DNA of 64,000 nt, from NCBI GenBank assembly GCA_900457075.1, contig UGYN01000002.1, positions 3,224,001 to 3,288,000 of the forward strand. The letters run 5' to 3'. Under the pieces are notes generated by a model, which saw only the letters and a program-made list of their open reading frames with translations, was not told the origin of the DNA and ran no database searches. This DNA comes from Serratia quinivorans. GTDB taxonomy: Bacteria > Pseudomonadota > Gammaproteobacteria > Enterobacterales > Enterobacteriaceae. A program made the translations under genes and the position numbers. This document shows, in pieces, positions 43,194 through 52,131 of this stretch. Every line of letters starts with the position of its first letter. Position 1 is the stretch's first letter.

Positions 43194-43225
43194 AAGGCTC
43201 AGCATTGCTGGGCCTTGTTTTTTTG
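43194..43225 (+). terminator. Terminator of the fhu operon
   Basis: The long stem AAGGCTCAGCA/TGCTGGGCCTT (one G-T pair) is followed by GTTTTTTTT. Confidence 0.9.
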
Positions 43226-43361
43226 TATTTACAGACTGTTGCAGCGCTTTGCGCAACGTTGCGCAGAAACGAAATTTAGCGCGGAAAGGGACGCCGAAAC
43301 CAGGGGATAGGTGAATATACTGCGCGCGGGTGCTCTGGATCTTTCGTCCTGAGCATACGCA

Positions 43362-43426
43362 AGGGATAGAAAGAGAAAAGCCCCGTGTCGATATACATCA
43401 ACCCGAGGCCAACTCTAACGCCAGAG
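43362..43426 (-). ncRNA. Predicted Sok-like antisense RNA
   Basis: On the minus strand TTGCCT (43461-43456), 17 bases, TAACCT (43438-43433) forms a good promoter that would start an RNA near 43426, antisense to the hok leader. The downstream sequence ends in ACACGGGGCTTTTC, similar to the end of R1 Sok. It would block translation of the hok leader; the 3' end is estimated. Confidence 0.5.
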
Positions 43427-43478
43427 AACGTTAGGTTAGCTTCTTACCTGCCGAGAGGCAAGGAAAAGGAGGTCAAAA

Positions 43479-43631
43479 ATGCAGCAGGGACGGATAGTTC
43501 CAAGGCTGATGATTATCTGCATGACGCTTATTGCGCTTATGTGGATCACCCGCGGTTCGCTGTGCGAATTGCGCATCAAGCTGGGCGACACGGAAGTTGC
43601 AGCCATTCTGGCTTACGAATCCAAAGGGTAA
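43479..43631 (+). CDS. Hok/Gef-family type I toxin
   Basis: A 50-residue peptide starting MQQGRIVPRLMIICMTLIAL, with one transmembrane helix (about 9-24), the family motif SLCELRIKLGDTEVAAILAYE and an invariant Cys. Hok peptides depolarise the inner membrane. The start is set by AAGGAGG 7 bases upstream. The leader (43380-43478) has the hok/sok layout: CCCCGTGTCG, CCCGAGGC, a GTTAGGTTAGC segment and then AGGAAAAGGAGG. An overlapping frame from GTG 43385 could act as the mok-type coupling ORF. A TATACT -10 at 43316-43321 may start the mRNA. The 315-base gap after fhuB holds only this leader and the fhu terminator. Confidence 0.85.
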   Translation: MQQGRIVPRLMIICMTLIALMWITRGSLCELRIKLGDTEVAAILAYESKG

Positions 43632-43637
43632 GGCAAC

Positions 43638-43669
43638 CCAACGGCGGGGGTGTTGCTCCCGCCTGTTGG
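43638..43669 (+). terminator. 3' hairpin of the hok transcript
   Basis: The stem CCAACGGCGGG pairs with CCCGCC-T-GTTGG (one bulged T), followed by TTGTTTGTG. Confidence 0.65.
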
Positions 43670-43703
43670 TTGTTTGTGCGTTGATCCATGAACACCCATC
43701 CGA

Positions 43704-43739
43704 TAAAAACAAAACGGCGAGCACCAGGCTCGCCGTTTT
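43704..43739 (-). terminator. Terminator of metK
   Basis: A perfect 12-bp stem AAAACGGCGAGC/GCTCGCCGTTTT with loop ACCAG; on the minus strand it is followed by GTTTTTAT. Confidence 0.92.
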
Positions 43740-43757
43740 CACTTCCGATACCCGGGC

Positions 43758-44913
43758 TTATTTCAGGCCGGCGGCATCGCGCAGCAGGGCTGCCTTGTCG
43801 GTGGCTTCCCAAGGGAAGTGCTCACGGCCGAAGTGGCCATAGGCAGCAGTTTCGCGGTAGATCGGCTGCAGCAGATCCATCATCTGGATCAGGCCGTATG
43901 GACGCAGATCGAAGAACTCGCGCACCAGCAGGGGTCAACTGCTCGGTAGGGATCTTCTCGGTACCGAAGGTTTCCACCATGATGGAAGTCGGTTCTGCTA
44001 CGCCGATAGCGTAGGAAACCTGGATCTCACAGCGGTCAGCCAGGCCGGCAGCAACGATGTTTTTTGCTACGTAGCGCGCTGCGTAGGCTGCTGAACGGTC
44101 AACCTTGGACGGATCCTTACCGGAGAATGCACCACCGCCGTGACGAGCCATGCCGCCGTAGGTATCAACGATGATTTTACGTCCGGTCAGACCGCAGTCG
44201 CCCATTGGGCCACCGATAACGAAACGGCCGGTTGGGTTGATGTGGTATTTGGTGCCGGCGCTCAACCATTCGGTAGGCAGAACCGGTTTGATGATCTCTT
44301 CCATCACTGCTTCTTGCAGGTCTTTGAGAGAAATATCTTCGGAATGTTGAGTGGACAGCACGACCGCGTCGATACCAACGATTTTACCGTCGTCGTACTG
44401 GAAGGTGACCTGGCTTTTTGCATCCGGACGCAACCATGGCAGAGTGCCGTTCTTGCGCACTTCGGCCTGGCGCTGCACCAGACGGTGTGCGTAGGTTACC
44501 GGTGCAGGCATCAGCACTTCGGTTTCGTTGGTGGCATAGCCAAACATCAGGCCCTGATCGCCGGCACCCTGTTCCAGCGGATCGGTACGGTCGACACCCT
44601 GATTGATATCCGGGGATTGCTTACCGATGGCGCTCAGTACGGCACAAGAGTTGGCGTCGAAACCCATATCTGAATGAACATAGCCGATTTCACGCACGGT
44701 TTTACGGGTGATTTCTTCGATATCTACCCAGGCGCTGGTGGTGATTTCACCGCCGACCAGCACCATGCCGGTTTTCACGTAGGTTTCGCAGGCTACGCGT
44801 GCTTTAGGATCCTGTTCCAGGATGGCGTCGAGAACGGCATCGGAGATCTGGTCGGCGATTTTGTCAGGATGTCCTTCAGAGACGGATTCAGACGTGAAAA
44901 GGTGTTTAGCCAT
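43758..44913 (-). CDS. metK: S-adenosylmethionine synthetase (one-base frameshift)
   Basis: Makes SAM from methionine and ATP. Conserved motifs include [46 protein letters not shown] and the P-loop-like [16 protein letters not shown]. The continuous frame diverges after TEQLT because of one extra base in the 4-base G-run 43931-43934. Removing it restores [17 protein letters not shown] sequence to the conserved [11 protein letters not shown] end at 43758, 384 residues, exactly the E. coli length. As metK is normally essential, the extra base is almost certainly an error in the sequence. MetJ-type boxes lie upstream. Confidence 0.94.
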
Positions 44914-45061
44914 TGTGTTCGTTACCTTGCATAAGACGGGTTAGAAATTACTGCACAGCGCTGGAGATCCGGCATCAAAGCGAAGGGTCTTCCGCTGATG
45001 GCGCGAGATGCATCCTGCAACGCCCCTCAGGCAAAGCCGTTAAGCAGTTTCTTCGTTAATC

Positions 45062-45090
45062 AGTATAGATGGATTAACATCTGGACGTCT
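45062..45090 (-). promoter_or_regulatory. metK promoter with tandem MetJ boxes
   Basis: Three consecutive 8-mers at 45067-45090 (AGATGGAT, TAACATCT, GGACGTCT) resemble the MetJ consensus AGACGTCT (5, 5 and 7 of 8). They overlap the spacer and -35 region of a minus-strand promoter whose -10 is TATACT (45067-45062). Repression of metK by MetJ-SAM is inferred. Confidence 0.72.
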
Positions 45091-45204
45091 ATTTTAGGTC
45101 AGGCCTTGGCCGGATTGCCAGTATTTTTTTGCCATTTCGCTCTTTTGCGCAAAGCCGGCGACGCCATTTTCATCGCTTGAAACAGTTTCCGGCAAATTTT
45201 CATT

Positions 45205-45233
45205 TTGCATTTTCCCCGTGTTATCGGTATAAA
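45205..45233 (+). promoter_or_regulatory. Probable speA promoter
   Basis: TTGCAT (45205-45210), 17 bases, TATAAA (45228-45233). The predicted start near 45240 would give an mRNA leader of about 570 bases before speA, containing yqgB and several hairpins. Confidence 0.65.
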
Positions 45234-45429
45234 CTGCGCGCGCGGCTCATTTGATGCACAGCGTGGGGCAAGAAGTTGTAAATTTCTGTGACGCTCCCGT
45301 TAGTCGCCTGATGGTCAGCCGCAGACGCCGCTTTTGGCGTCGCCGCTTCATAGAACGGTCACGTTCTTACACTATTAATAGAGGCTCGGTCGTTCATTGT
45401 GGGCGGCGTGCGTGGAGGTGGTTGGATTA

Positions 45430-45573
45430 ATGATCCGTTGTCTACCGGTTGTTGGTTCTCAGCAACAGTGCCGTTCTGGCGCACATTCTTTTGCTATCTC
45501 CCGTCTTGTCTCTACACCACCTTTCAGGTGTGATAAACACCTGGGCGCTACTCAGGATTCTCGGGCCGGTTAA
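45430..45573 (+). CDS. Possible 47-codon leader ORF in the speA leader
   Basis: ATG 45430 opens a 47-codon frame (starting MIRCLPVVGSQQQCRSGAHS, ending TQDSRAG) with GGAGG 11 bases upstream. The spacing is longer than ideal. The frame reads through two competing hairpins at 45518-45543, so it could be a regulatory leader peptide, but no family is recognised and it may be chance. Confidence 0.25.
   Translation: MIRCLPVVGSQQQCRSGAHSFAISRLVSTPPFRCDKHLGATQDSRAG
45518..45543 (+). promoter_or_regulatory. Mutually exclusive hairpins in the speA leader
   Basis: CACCT/AGGTG (45518-45530) and CAGGTGT/ACACCTG (45525-45543, loop GATAA) share the AGGTG segment, so only one can form at a time. A further stem GACGCC/GGCGTC lies at about 45324-45341. 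The rest of the 758-base stretch 44914-45671 holds the metK and speA promoters and no convincing gene apart from the weak ORF listed separately. Confidence 0.4.
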
Positions 45574-45671
45574 CGGTCGTCTGAAGAACTGAACAAGGGT
45601 AGCCTGCAGCCTTCCTGTGGGATGTTTCTTGACCCGATTCACGAGGTTTGAACAGGGTGTCTTACAATTAT

Positions 45672-45815
45672 ATGAGTAATAAACCGATCGCTGACCGCGA
45701 ACGGCAGTTTTATTCGCTGCCGCAAGGGCGGTTTGTTGGGTTGTTCTCGCGGGTTGTAGCTGCGATAGTGGCTGACTGTATCGTCAGTACGGGATGTGAG
45801 GCGAGTAATGTCTGA
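45672..45815 (+). CDS. yqgB: Small protein YqgB-like, overlapping speA
   Basis: A 47-residue ORF, starting [20 protein letters not shown] and ending in CEASNV. It shares the pattern KP(I/V)A..ERQ, then G.(L/F)FS or LLS and AAIV.(D/N)C, with E. coli YqgB, which also lies just upstream of speA. It overlaps the speA start by 8 bases, so translational coupling is possible. The function is not known to me. The hydrophobic centre ([18 protein letters not shown]) may be membrane-active or simply part of a leader. Confidence 0.65.
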   Translation: MSNKPIADRERQFYSLPQGRFVGLFSRVVAAIVADCIVSTGCEASNV

Positions 45816-47784
45816 TGATCTATTGATTCACCGTCCGTCAGCAACGGGCGAATCTATATCTTTGCGCTCCATGCAGGAGGTTGCTATGAATGACCGTGAT
45901 GCCAGCAAGATGCTGCGCACTTATAACGTCGCCTACTGGGGCAACAACTATTATGACGTCAATGAACTGGGCCACATCAGCGTGTGCCCGGATCCAGACG
46001 TCCCGCAGGCACGTGTCGACCTGGCCGATTTGGTAAAACAACGCCAAAAAGATGGCCTGCGTTTACCGGCGCTGTTCTGTTTCCCGCAGATCCTGCAGCA
46101 CCGCCTGCGTTCGATCAATGCCGCGTTCAAACGCGCGCGTGAATCGTTCGGCTATGAAGGCGGTTATTTCCTGGTTTACCCGATCAAAGTGAATCAGCAC
46201 CGTCGCGTGATTGAGTCCCTGGTCAACTCCGGCGAACCGCTGGGGCTGGAAGCCGGCTCCAAAGCCGAGCTGATGGCGGTGCTGGCGCATGCCGGCATGA
46301 CCCGTTCGGTGATCGTCTGTAATGGTTATAAAGACCGTGAATACATCCGTCTGGCGCTGATCGGCGAAAAACTGGGGCACAAGGTGTACCTGGTGATCGA
46401 GAAGATGTCCGAGATCAACATGGTGCTGGAAGAAGCTGAACGTCTGAACGTGGTACCGCGTCTGGGTGTGCGTGCGCGTCTGGCGTCACAAGGTTCCGGT
46501 AAATGGCAGTCGAGCGGTGGCGAAAAATCCAAGTTCGGTCTGGCAGCCATTCAGGTGCTGAAGCTGGTGGAAACCCTGCGCGAAGCGGGTCGTCTCGACA
46601 GCCTGCAACTGCTGCACTTCCACTTGGGATCGCAACTGGCCAATATCCGCGATATCGCTACCGGCGTGCGCGAGTCTGCACGTTTCTACGTTGAACTGCA
46701 CAAGCTGGGCGTTAACATCCAGTGCTTCGACGTGGGCGGCGGTCTGGGCGTGGATTATGAAGGCACCCGTTCGCAGTCCGACTGCTCGGTGAACTATGGC
46801 CTGAACGAATACGCCAACAACGTAATCTGGGGTATCGGCGACGCCTGTAATGAACACGGTTTACCGCACCCGACGGTGATCACCGAATCCGGCCGTGCGG
46901 TCACTGCGCACCATACGGTGCTGGTATCTAACGTGATTGGCGTTGAACGCAACGAATTCAGCGAGCCATTGCCGCCGGCAGAAGACGCGCCGCGCGCGTT
47001 GGAAAGCATGTGGGAAACCTGGCAAGAATTGAACGAGCCGGAAAACCGTCGCTCGCTGCGCGAATGGCTGCACGACAGCCAGATGGACCTGCATGATGTT
47101 CACACTCAGTACGCTCACGGCATGCTGGATCTGACCAAGCGCGCCTGGGCCGAGCAGCTGTACCTGAACATCTGCAACAAAATCCAACAGCAGTTGGATC
47201 CAAGCAACCGCGCCCACCGTCCTATCATCGACGAACTGCAAGAGCGTATGGCGGACAAGTTCTACGTTAACTTCTCGCTGTTCCAGTCAATGCCGGACGC
47301 CTGGGGTATCGATCAACTGTTCCCGGTGCTGCCGCTGGAAGGGTTGGACAAGCCGCCGGAAGGCCGCGCGGTGCTGCTGGACATCACCTGTGACTCTGAC
47401 GGCACCATCGATCACTACATCGACGGTGACGGCGTGGCGACCACCATGCCAATGCCACCGTACGATCCGGAAAACCCGCCGGCGCTGGGCTTCTTTATGG
47501 TCGGTGCCTATCAGGAAATTCTGGGCAACATGCACAACCTGTTCGGTGATACCGCCTCGGTTGACGTGTTTGTCTTCCCTGACGGCACGGTAGAAAGCGA
47601 AGTGTCCGATGAAGGCGATACCGTTGCCGACATGCTGGAGTACGTGCAGCTCGATCCTACCGCGCTGCTGGCCAAATTCCGCGATCAGGTGAAAGAAACC
47701 GATCTGGACAGCGAACTGCAGGCGCAGTTCCTGGAAGAGTTCGAAGCCGGTTTATACGGTTATACTTATTTAGAAGATGAATAA
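45808..47784 (+). CDS. speA: Biosynthetic arginine decarboxylase
   Basis: A PLP enzyme making agmatine from arginine, the first step of the SpeA-SpeB route to putrescine. The 658 residues equal the E. coli length. The PLP lysine lies in [12 protein letters not shown]; other conserved sites are [17 protein letters not shown] and [12 protein letters not shown]. The start at 45808 (MSDDLLIH) has GAGGCG upstream; an earlier frame start at 45796 is within yqgB and less likely. It is followed by a terminator, so speB is probably transcribed from its own promoter. Confidence 0.96.
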   Translation: MSDDLLIHRPSATGESISLRSMQEVAMNDRDASKMLRTYNVAYWGNNYYDVNELGHISVCPDPDVPQARVDLADLVKQRQKDGLRLPALFCFPQILQHRLRSINAAFKRARESFGYEGGYFLVYPIKVNQHRRVIESLVNSGEPLGLEAGSKAELMAVLAHAGMTRSVIVCNGYKDREYIRLALIGEKLGHKVYLVIEKMSEINMVLEEAERLNVVPRLGVRARLASQGSGKWQSSGGEKSKFGLAAIQVLKLVETLREAGRLDSLQLLHFHLGSQLANIRDIATGVRESARFYVELHKLGVNIQCFDVGGGLGVDYEGTRSQSDCSVNYGLNEYANNVIWGIGDACNEHGLPHPTVITESGRAVTAHHTVLVSNVIGVERNEFSEPLPPAEDAPRALESMWETWQELNEPENRRSLREWLHDSQMDLHDVHTQYAHGMLDLTKRAWAEQLYLNICNKIQQQLDPSNRAHRPIIDELQERMADKFYVNFSLFQSMPDAWGIDQLFPVLPLEGLDKPPEGRAVLLDITCDSDGTIDHYIDGDGVATTMPMPPYDPENPPALGFFMVGAYQEILGNMHNLFGDTASVDVFVFPDGTVESEVSDEGDTVADMLEYVQLDPTALLAKFRDQVKETDLDSELQAQFLEEFEAGLYGYTYLEDE

Positions 47785-47798
47785 GTAGAGCCGAACTG

Positions 47799-47835
47799 AA
47801 AGGCCGGGCATCTCCCTGATGTCCGGCCTTTTTTT
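47799..47835 (+). terminator. Terminator after speA
   Basis: The stem AAGGCCGGGCAT/ATGTCCGGCCTT is followed by a T-run. Confidence 0.92.
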
Positions 47836-48001
47836 ATTTTTAATGCTTCGTTTGTAGCTCATTGGCATGATGTTAAACATGGTTTTGATTAATTCCGTTT
47901 CATATATCAGTTTGATTTTTTATTTATTAATGGGATGAATGTTCTATTTTGTATTATTAATAAAGTTGGTCGATGTAATGAACTTAAATGATTTATCCGC
48001 C

Positions 48002-48229
48002 AGGTAAAGGGATCAAAATCACAAAGCTCGAAGTGTCGGCGAGCGGCGACGTTCACATGCCTGAAGGATGCAGGGTCTATACTGGGTGACGACGAGCAGT
48101 CGGGATGATGATGCGCGCTCTTGAAGCGCGAACCAAATACGGCGATAATCTGCCGTATCAGCAGTACTAAACAGATTTCGAATGGATCCCTTTCTCGTCG
48201 GGCTAACGACGCGGGAGGGATTTTTTTTT
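48002..48229 (+). ncRNA. Structured RNA upstream of speB: sRNA or regulatory leader
   Basis: This part of the 500-base speA-speB gap has no gene-like ORF but much structure. Stems include GCTCG/CGAGC (48025-48043), CCTG/CAGG around AAGGATG, CGCGCT/AGCGCG (near 48114-48130) and ATACGGC/GCCGTAT (near 48138-48160). A Rho-independent terminator (ATCCCT/AGGGAT plus CGTC/GACG) ends in nine T at 48221-48229. AAAGGGATC (48006-48014) is exactly complementary to GATCCCTTT (48185-48193), which is the left arm of the terminator, so closing the long-range stem would disrupt the terminator. A weak promoter TTGGTC (47966), 17 bases, TGATTT lies just upstream. No named family is recognised. 47836-47960 is AT-rich with nothing evident. 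Confidence 0.55.
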
Positions 48230-48284
48230 GCCAGCGCCTGTGTGATTTTTCAACAGGTGAAACGTTGAAATATGAGGGTTTACT

Positions 48285-49205
48285 ATGAGTACCTTAGGCC
48301 ATAAGTCCGATAATTCTTTAGTGTCCAACGCCTTTGGTTTCCTGCGCTTTCCGCTGAACTTTATGCCTTACGACAGCGATGCAGAGTGGGTCATCACCGG
48401 CATTCCATTTGACATGGCAACCTCCGGCCGCGCCGGTGGCCGTCATGGCCCTGCGGCGATCCGTCAGGTTTCCACCAACCTGGCATGGGAAGGCAACCGC
48501 TGGCCGTGGAACTTTGACCTGCGCGATCGTCTGAACGTCGTCGATTGTGGCGACATCGTGTTCAACTTTGGTGATGCTCAGAGCATGAGCGACAACCTGC
48601 AGGCGCACGCGGAAAAACTGCTGGCGGCCGGTAAACGTATGCTCTCATTCGGCGGCGACCACTTCGTCACGTTGCCACTGTTGCGTGCGCACGCCAAACA
48701 TTTCGGCAAAATGGCACTGGTGCACTTCGATGCCCATACCGACACCTACGCCAACGGCAGCCAATACGACCACGGCACCATGTTCTTCCATGCGCCGAAC
48801 GAAGGCCTGATCGATCCAACACACTCGGTGCAGATCGGTATCCGTACCGAATACGATCACGACAACGGCTTTACCGTATTGGATGCTGCGCAGGTTAACG
48901 ATCGCAGCGCGGACGACCTGTTGGCCCAGATCAAACAGATCGTCGGCGATATGCCGGTCTACCTGACCTTCGATATCGACTGTCTGGATCCGGCGTTCGC
49001 ACCGGGCACCGGCACGCCGGTGATCGGCGGCCTGACCTCCGATCGCGCGCTGAAACTGGTTCGCGGCATGCAATCACTGAACATCGTGGGTATGGACGTG
49101 GTGGAAGTGGCACCGGCCTACGATCAGTCCGAGATCACCGCGCTGGCTGCGGCGACCCTGGGCCTGGAAATGCTGTATCTGCAGGCTGCCAAAAAGCAAT
49201 CTTAA
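48285..49205 (+). CDS. speB: Agmatinase
   Basis: Hydrolyses agmatine to putrescine and urea. The 306-residue ureohydrolase has the binuclear manganese motifs [17 protein letters not shown] and [11 protein letters not shown]. Together with SpeA it gives the arginine-derived putrescine route that feeds SpeE in this window. Transcription likely starts upstream of, or passes through, the structured RNA and terminator at 48002-48229. Confidence 0.96.
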   Translation: MSTLGHKSDNSLVSNAFGFLRFPLNFMPYDSDAEWVITGIPFDMATSGRAGGRHGPAAIRQVSTNLAWEGNRWPWNFDLRDRLNVVDCGDIVFNFGDAQSMSDNLQAHAEKLLAAGKRMLSFGGDHFVTLPLLRAHAKHFGKMALVHFDAHTDTYANGSQYDHGTMFFHAPNEGLIDPTHSVQIGIRTEYDHDNGFTVLDAAQVNDRSADDLLAQIKQIVGDMPVYLTFDIDCLDPAFAPGTGTPVIGGLTSDRALKLVRGMQSLNIVGMDVVEVAPAYDQSEITALAAATLGLEMLYLQAAKKQS

Positions 49206-49220
49206 ACAGTAACAGCTAAA

Positions 49221-49245
49221 ACTCTGGCCTTTCAGAGGCCAGAGT
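49221..49245 (+). terminator. Hairpin after speB
   Basis: A 10-bp ACTCTGGCCT/AGGCCAGAGT stem without a T-run lies 14 bases ahead of rluF, possibly attenuating readthrough. Confidence 0.5.
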
Positions 49246-49258
49246 CCATGGAGAAAGC

Positions 49259-50119
49259 ATGCTGACCAAACCTTCCACACGTCTCAACAAATATATAAGC
49301 GAGAGCGGTATTTGCTCGCGCCGCGATGCCGATCGTTATATCGAACAAGGCAATGTTTTTATCAATGGCAAGCGCGTGACGCTTGGCGATCAGGTGTTCC
49401 CAGGCGACGTCGTCAAGGTCAACGGTCAGCTGATTGAACCGCGTAATGAAGACAATCTGATCTTTATCGCGTTGAACAAGCCAGTCGGTATTGTCAGCAC
49501 CACGGAAGAAGGCGAGAAAGACAATATTGTCGATTTCGTCAATCACAGCACCCGTATCTTCCCGATCGGGCGATTGGATAAAGATTCACAGGGCCTGATC
49601 TTCCTCACCAACCACGGCGATCTGGTGAACAAGATCCTGCGGGCGGGCAACGACCACGAGAAAGAGTATCTGGTCACGGTCAACAAACCGGTAACCGATG
49701 ACTTCATTCGTGGTCTGGGGGCCGGTGTGCCGATGCTGGGTACGGTTACCAAAAAGTGCAAGGTGAAGAAAGAAGCGCCATTTGTGTTTCGCATCGTGCT
49801 GGTGCAGGGGCTTAACCGCCAGATCCGCCGTATGTGCGAGCATTTCGGCTATGAGGTGACCAAGCTGGAGCGTACCCGCATTATGAATGTGGGCATGGCC
49901 GGGTTGCCTCCGGGTGAATGGCGCGACCTAACCGACGATGAGCTGGTCGAGCTGTTCAAATCGATCGAAGGCTCTTCCTCGGAAGCCAAGCCGGCGAAGA
50001 AAGCCAAACCGGCGGCGAAAAAGCCCGCCAGTGCGCCGAAAAGCGTCGAAAAGCCAGCCGGAGGTGCTCCTGCGCGTAAGCGCTTCGCTCAGCCTGGCCG
50101 TAAAAAGAAAGGGCGTTAA
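49259..50119 (+). CDS. rluF: 23S rRNA pseudouridine synthase RluF
   Basis: A 286-residue enzyme that isomerises uridine in 23S rRNA (U2604 in E. coli). An N-terminal S4 domain ([20 protein letters not shown]) precedes the catalytic domain with the active-site Asp107 in [11 protein letters not shown]. The C-terminal tail is Lys/Ala/Pro-rich and ends GRKKKGR as in E. coli RluF. In E. coli the gene lies far from speB, so this adjacency is a rearrangement. Confidence 0.93.
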   Translation: MLTKPSTRLNKYISESGICSRRDADRYIEQGNVFINGKRVTLGDQVFPGDVVKVNGQLIEPRNEDNLIFIALNKPVGIVSTTEEGEKDNIVDFVNHSTRIFPIGRLDKDSQGLIFLTNHGDLVNKILRAGNDHEKEYLVTVNKPVTDDFIRGLGAGVPMLGTVTKKCKVKKEAPFVFRIVLVQGLNRQIRRMCEHFGYEVTKLERTRIMNVGMAGLPPGEWRDLTDDELVELFKSIEGSSSEAKPAKKAKPAAKKPASAPKSVEKPAGGAPARKRFAQPGRKKKGR

Positions 50120-50140
50120 GCCGCAGTAACATGAATATGA

Positions 50141-50168
50141 GTCGGGGCGCGTTATCTGCCCCGACCCT
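50141..50168. terminator. Terminator between convergent rluF and an MFS gene
   Basis: An 8-bp GTCGGGGC/GCCCCGAC stem with a nine-base loop, then CCTTTT on the plus strand. Confidence 0.75.
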
Positions 50169-50169
50169 T

Positions 50170-51417
50170 TTACGCCCGCCTTGCCTCACGCGTCATCAGC
50201 ATCCGGCTGAACAGCACGCCGCCTGCCAACAGTGTCACTACCTGCGACACAATCAGCACCGCAAACCCCGAAGACACCTTGCCCTGGCTGGCCATCACCA
50301 TGCCCATAATCATAGGTACAAACGCCGAGAACATATTGCCGATGCCGTTAATCAGCCCATAGGCGCTGCCGACGGCCTGCGGCTGCGCATAATGCTGCAA
50401 CAGCGTCGGGATCGCGGCTCCCTGAGCGCCCCAACAGGCATTGGCCGCCAGCAGGAAGAAGGCTATCGAGCCGAGCTGTTCGCTATGCATCACGCCATAG
50501 ATGCACAGTGCCGTCGCTGCACCGCCAAAGGCGAAAATCAGCGGTGCCTGATAAGGGCGGATGCGATCAAGCAGTACGCCGCCGAGATATTTAGAGGCAA
50601 TGCTGACGATAAACGGCAAGGAGGCCATCCAGCCCATCTGTTTGATGGAAAAGCCTTTCTCGTCGGTCAGGTAGGCCGGGAGCCAGGAGCTGGATCCCCA
50701 CAGATAGCTGAGGGTGGCGATCTCGATAAGCATGATCCAGCCGAGCATCGGGGTGCGCCAGGCGAGGGTAAAAGTATCCCAAACGCGTTGCAGGATCGGT
50801 CTTGGGTCAACGGCACGCGGCGGCAATGCGGCGGGATGGATAAACAGCCGTACCAACGCCAGCCCCAGCAACAGGTTGATCAGCGCCAGCAGATAGAAAG
50901 AAACCGCCCAGCCGAAGTGCGCCATCAGGAAGCTCACCAGCGGAAAGCCAATCACCAGCCCCAGCGAGACGCCCAGAGTGCTGACCGCATTGGGCTTGCC
51001 GCGCTCATCGGCAGCGAAGTGATCGCCGATATACATGGTTTTCAGCGAGAACAACGGGCCCTCACTGGCACCCAACAATGCGCGCACCGCAAATAACAGC
51101 AGCAGCGACCCTGCCAGCGGCGAGGCGGCGGTGAGCAACGCCCATAGCACAATGCTCAGCGTCAGCGCACGGCGATAACCCATCAGGGTTTCCAGAAACG
51201 GCGTCAGCAGCATGGCGGAAAGCCCGTAACCGAGCAAAAACACCGTCATCAGCATGCCCTGATGCGCACGGTTTCCCCCGAGCTGAAAGTGCTGCAGAAA
51301 GTCGGGGTTAACCAGCATCACGGCGATATTGACCCGATCGGCATAGGCGATGACGATCAAAAACAGCAGGGCCACAACCCCGAACCAGCGTTGACGTTGT
51401 TGCACAATGCGCTCCAT
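50170..51417 (-). CDS. MFS transporter, anion:cation symporter type
   Basis: A 415-residue membrane protein with about 12 hydrophobic segments. The N terminus (LLFLIVIAYADRVNIAVML) and the ASEGPLF segment are typical of the ACS family of the major facilitator superfamily, which takes up organic anions such as sugar acids and aromatic carboxylates. It is divergent from the oxygenase operon across a 394-base region, suggesting it imports that pathway's substrate. The specific substrate cannot be read from the sequence. Confidence 0.82.
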   Translation of the reverse strand: MERIVQQRQRWFGVVALLFLIVIAYADRVNIAVMLVNPDFLQHFQLGGNRAHQGMLMTVFLLGYGLSAMLLTPFLETLMGYRRALTLSIVLWALLTAASPLAGSLLLLFAVRALLGASEGPLFSLKTMYIGDHFAADERGKPNAVSTLGVSLGLVIGFPLVSFLMAHFGWAVSFYLLALINLLLGLALVRLFIHPAALPPRAVDPRPILQRVWDTFTLAWRTPMLGWIMLIEIATLSYLWGSSSWLPAYLTDEKGFSIKQMGWMASLPFIVSIASKYLGGVLLDRIRPYQAPLIFAFGGAATALCIYGVMHSEQLGSIAFFLLAANACWGAQGAAIPTLLQHYAQPQAVGSAYGLINGIGNMFSAFVPMIMGMVMASQGKVSSGFAVLIVSQVVTLLAGGVLFSRMLMTREARRA

Positions 51418-51722
51418 CTGCGCTCCTTTGGTGGGTGGTTAAAGAATTCAGGCAGCAGAGAACTAACCCGCTGATTTCACAGTGCTGAAAAGCAGGGCTG
51501 AGTCATCTAAATGTAAATTTATTGTTATTTAAAAGGGTGATTAGTCAGTGAGAGAGAACTTTTACTCTCATTGCCTCAGCCAGATCAACCTGTTTTTTGC
51601 CATGAATTTGTGATGAAAAGCACAATGTTCATCAGTTTTTCATATCGGTGCATTTTTTCGTGATCCTCTCCGCATTTGTCATGTTTAAACAACTTTCCAT
51701 TAACAATTGCCGCTTTGCTCTC

Positions 51723-51789
51723 TTGACGAAAGTTTCACCAGACTTATAGTGGTTGTATTAAATAAGAAACTGAGTTTCATATATGAAAC
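51723..51789 (+). promoter_or_regulatory. Promoter and GAAAC/GTTTC operator array of the catabolic operon
   Basis: TTGACG (51723-51728), 16 bases, TATAGT (51745-51750) predicts a start near 51757. Downstream lie three alternating half-sites: GAAAC (51766), GTTTC (51774) and GAAAC (51785). They form GAAAC-TGA-GTTTC and the perfect palindrome GTTTCATATATGAAAC. A further GAAAGTTTC overlaps the promoter. KdgR, an IclR-family protein, binds similar GAAAC/GTTTC boxes, so the IclR-type regulator of this cluster is a candidate. The remainder of 51418-51722 is AT-rich; TGAGAG/CTCTCA repeats near 51548-51570 are all I see. Confidence 0.6.
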
Positions 51790-51811
51790 AATCAGATAGA
51801 GGACAGAAGCA

Positions 51812-52129
51812 ATGAGCTGGAAGAAAGTGTGTGAAGTGTCTCAGGTGAAAGAAGATTTTCCTTTCTCCGCCAACGTGGAAGGGAAAGAAGTCGGGGTGTA
51901 TCTGATCGACGGCAACTATTACGCGCTGGAAGACGTTTGCCCACATGCCTATGCCTTGCTCAGCCAGGGGTTTGTTGATGACGGTAAGGTCGAGTGTCCG
52001 TTGCACGAAGCATTGTTCGACGTGCGTACCGGCCAGTGTCTGCGTGAGCCAGGCGGCCGCGATCTGCAAACCTATGCCACCCGGGTGATAGACAATCAAA
52101 TCCAAATCACCTTTATTGCGGAGGAGTAA
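51812..52129 (+). CDS. Rieske-type [2Fe-2S] ferredoxin
   Basis: A 105-residue soluble protein with one Rieske cluster site: CPHAYALLSQG (Cys43, His45) and CPLHEALFD (Cys62, His65). It begins MSWKKVCEVSQVKED. Stand-alone proteins of this type carry electrons from a flavin reductase to a ring-hydroxylating oxygenase; candidate partners are the reductase at 56128 and the oxygenase at 52461. It is the first gene of the cluster, directly behind the GAAAC/GTTTC operator array. Confidence 0.9.
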   Translation: MSWKKVCEVSQVKEDFPFSANVEGKEVGVYLIDGNYYALEDVCPHAYALLSQGFVDDGKVECPLHEALFDVRTGQCLREPGGRDLQTYATRVIDNQIQITFIAEE

Positions 52130-52131
52130 TC

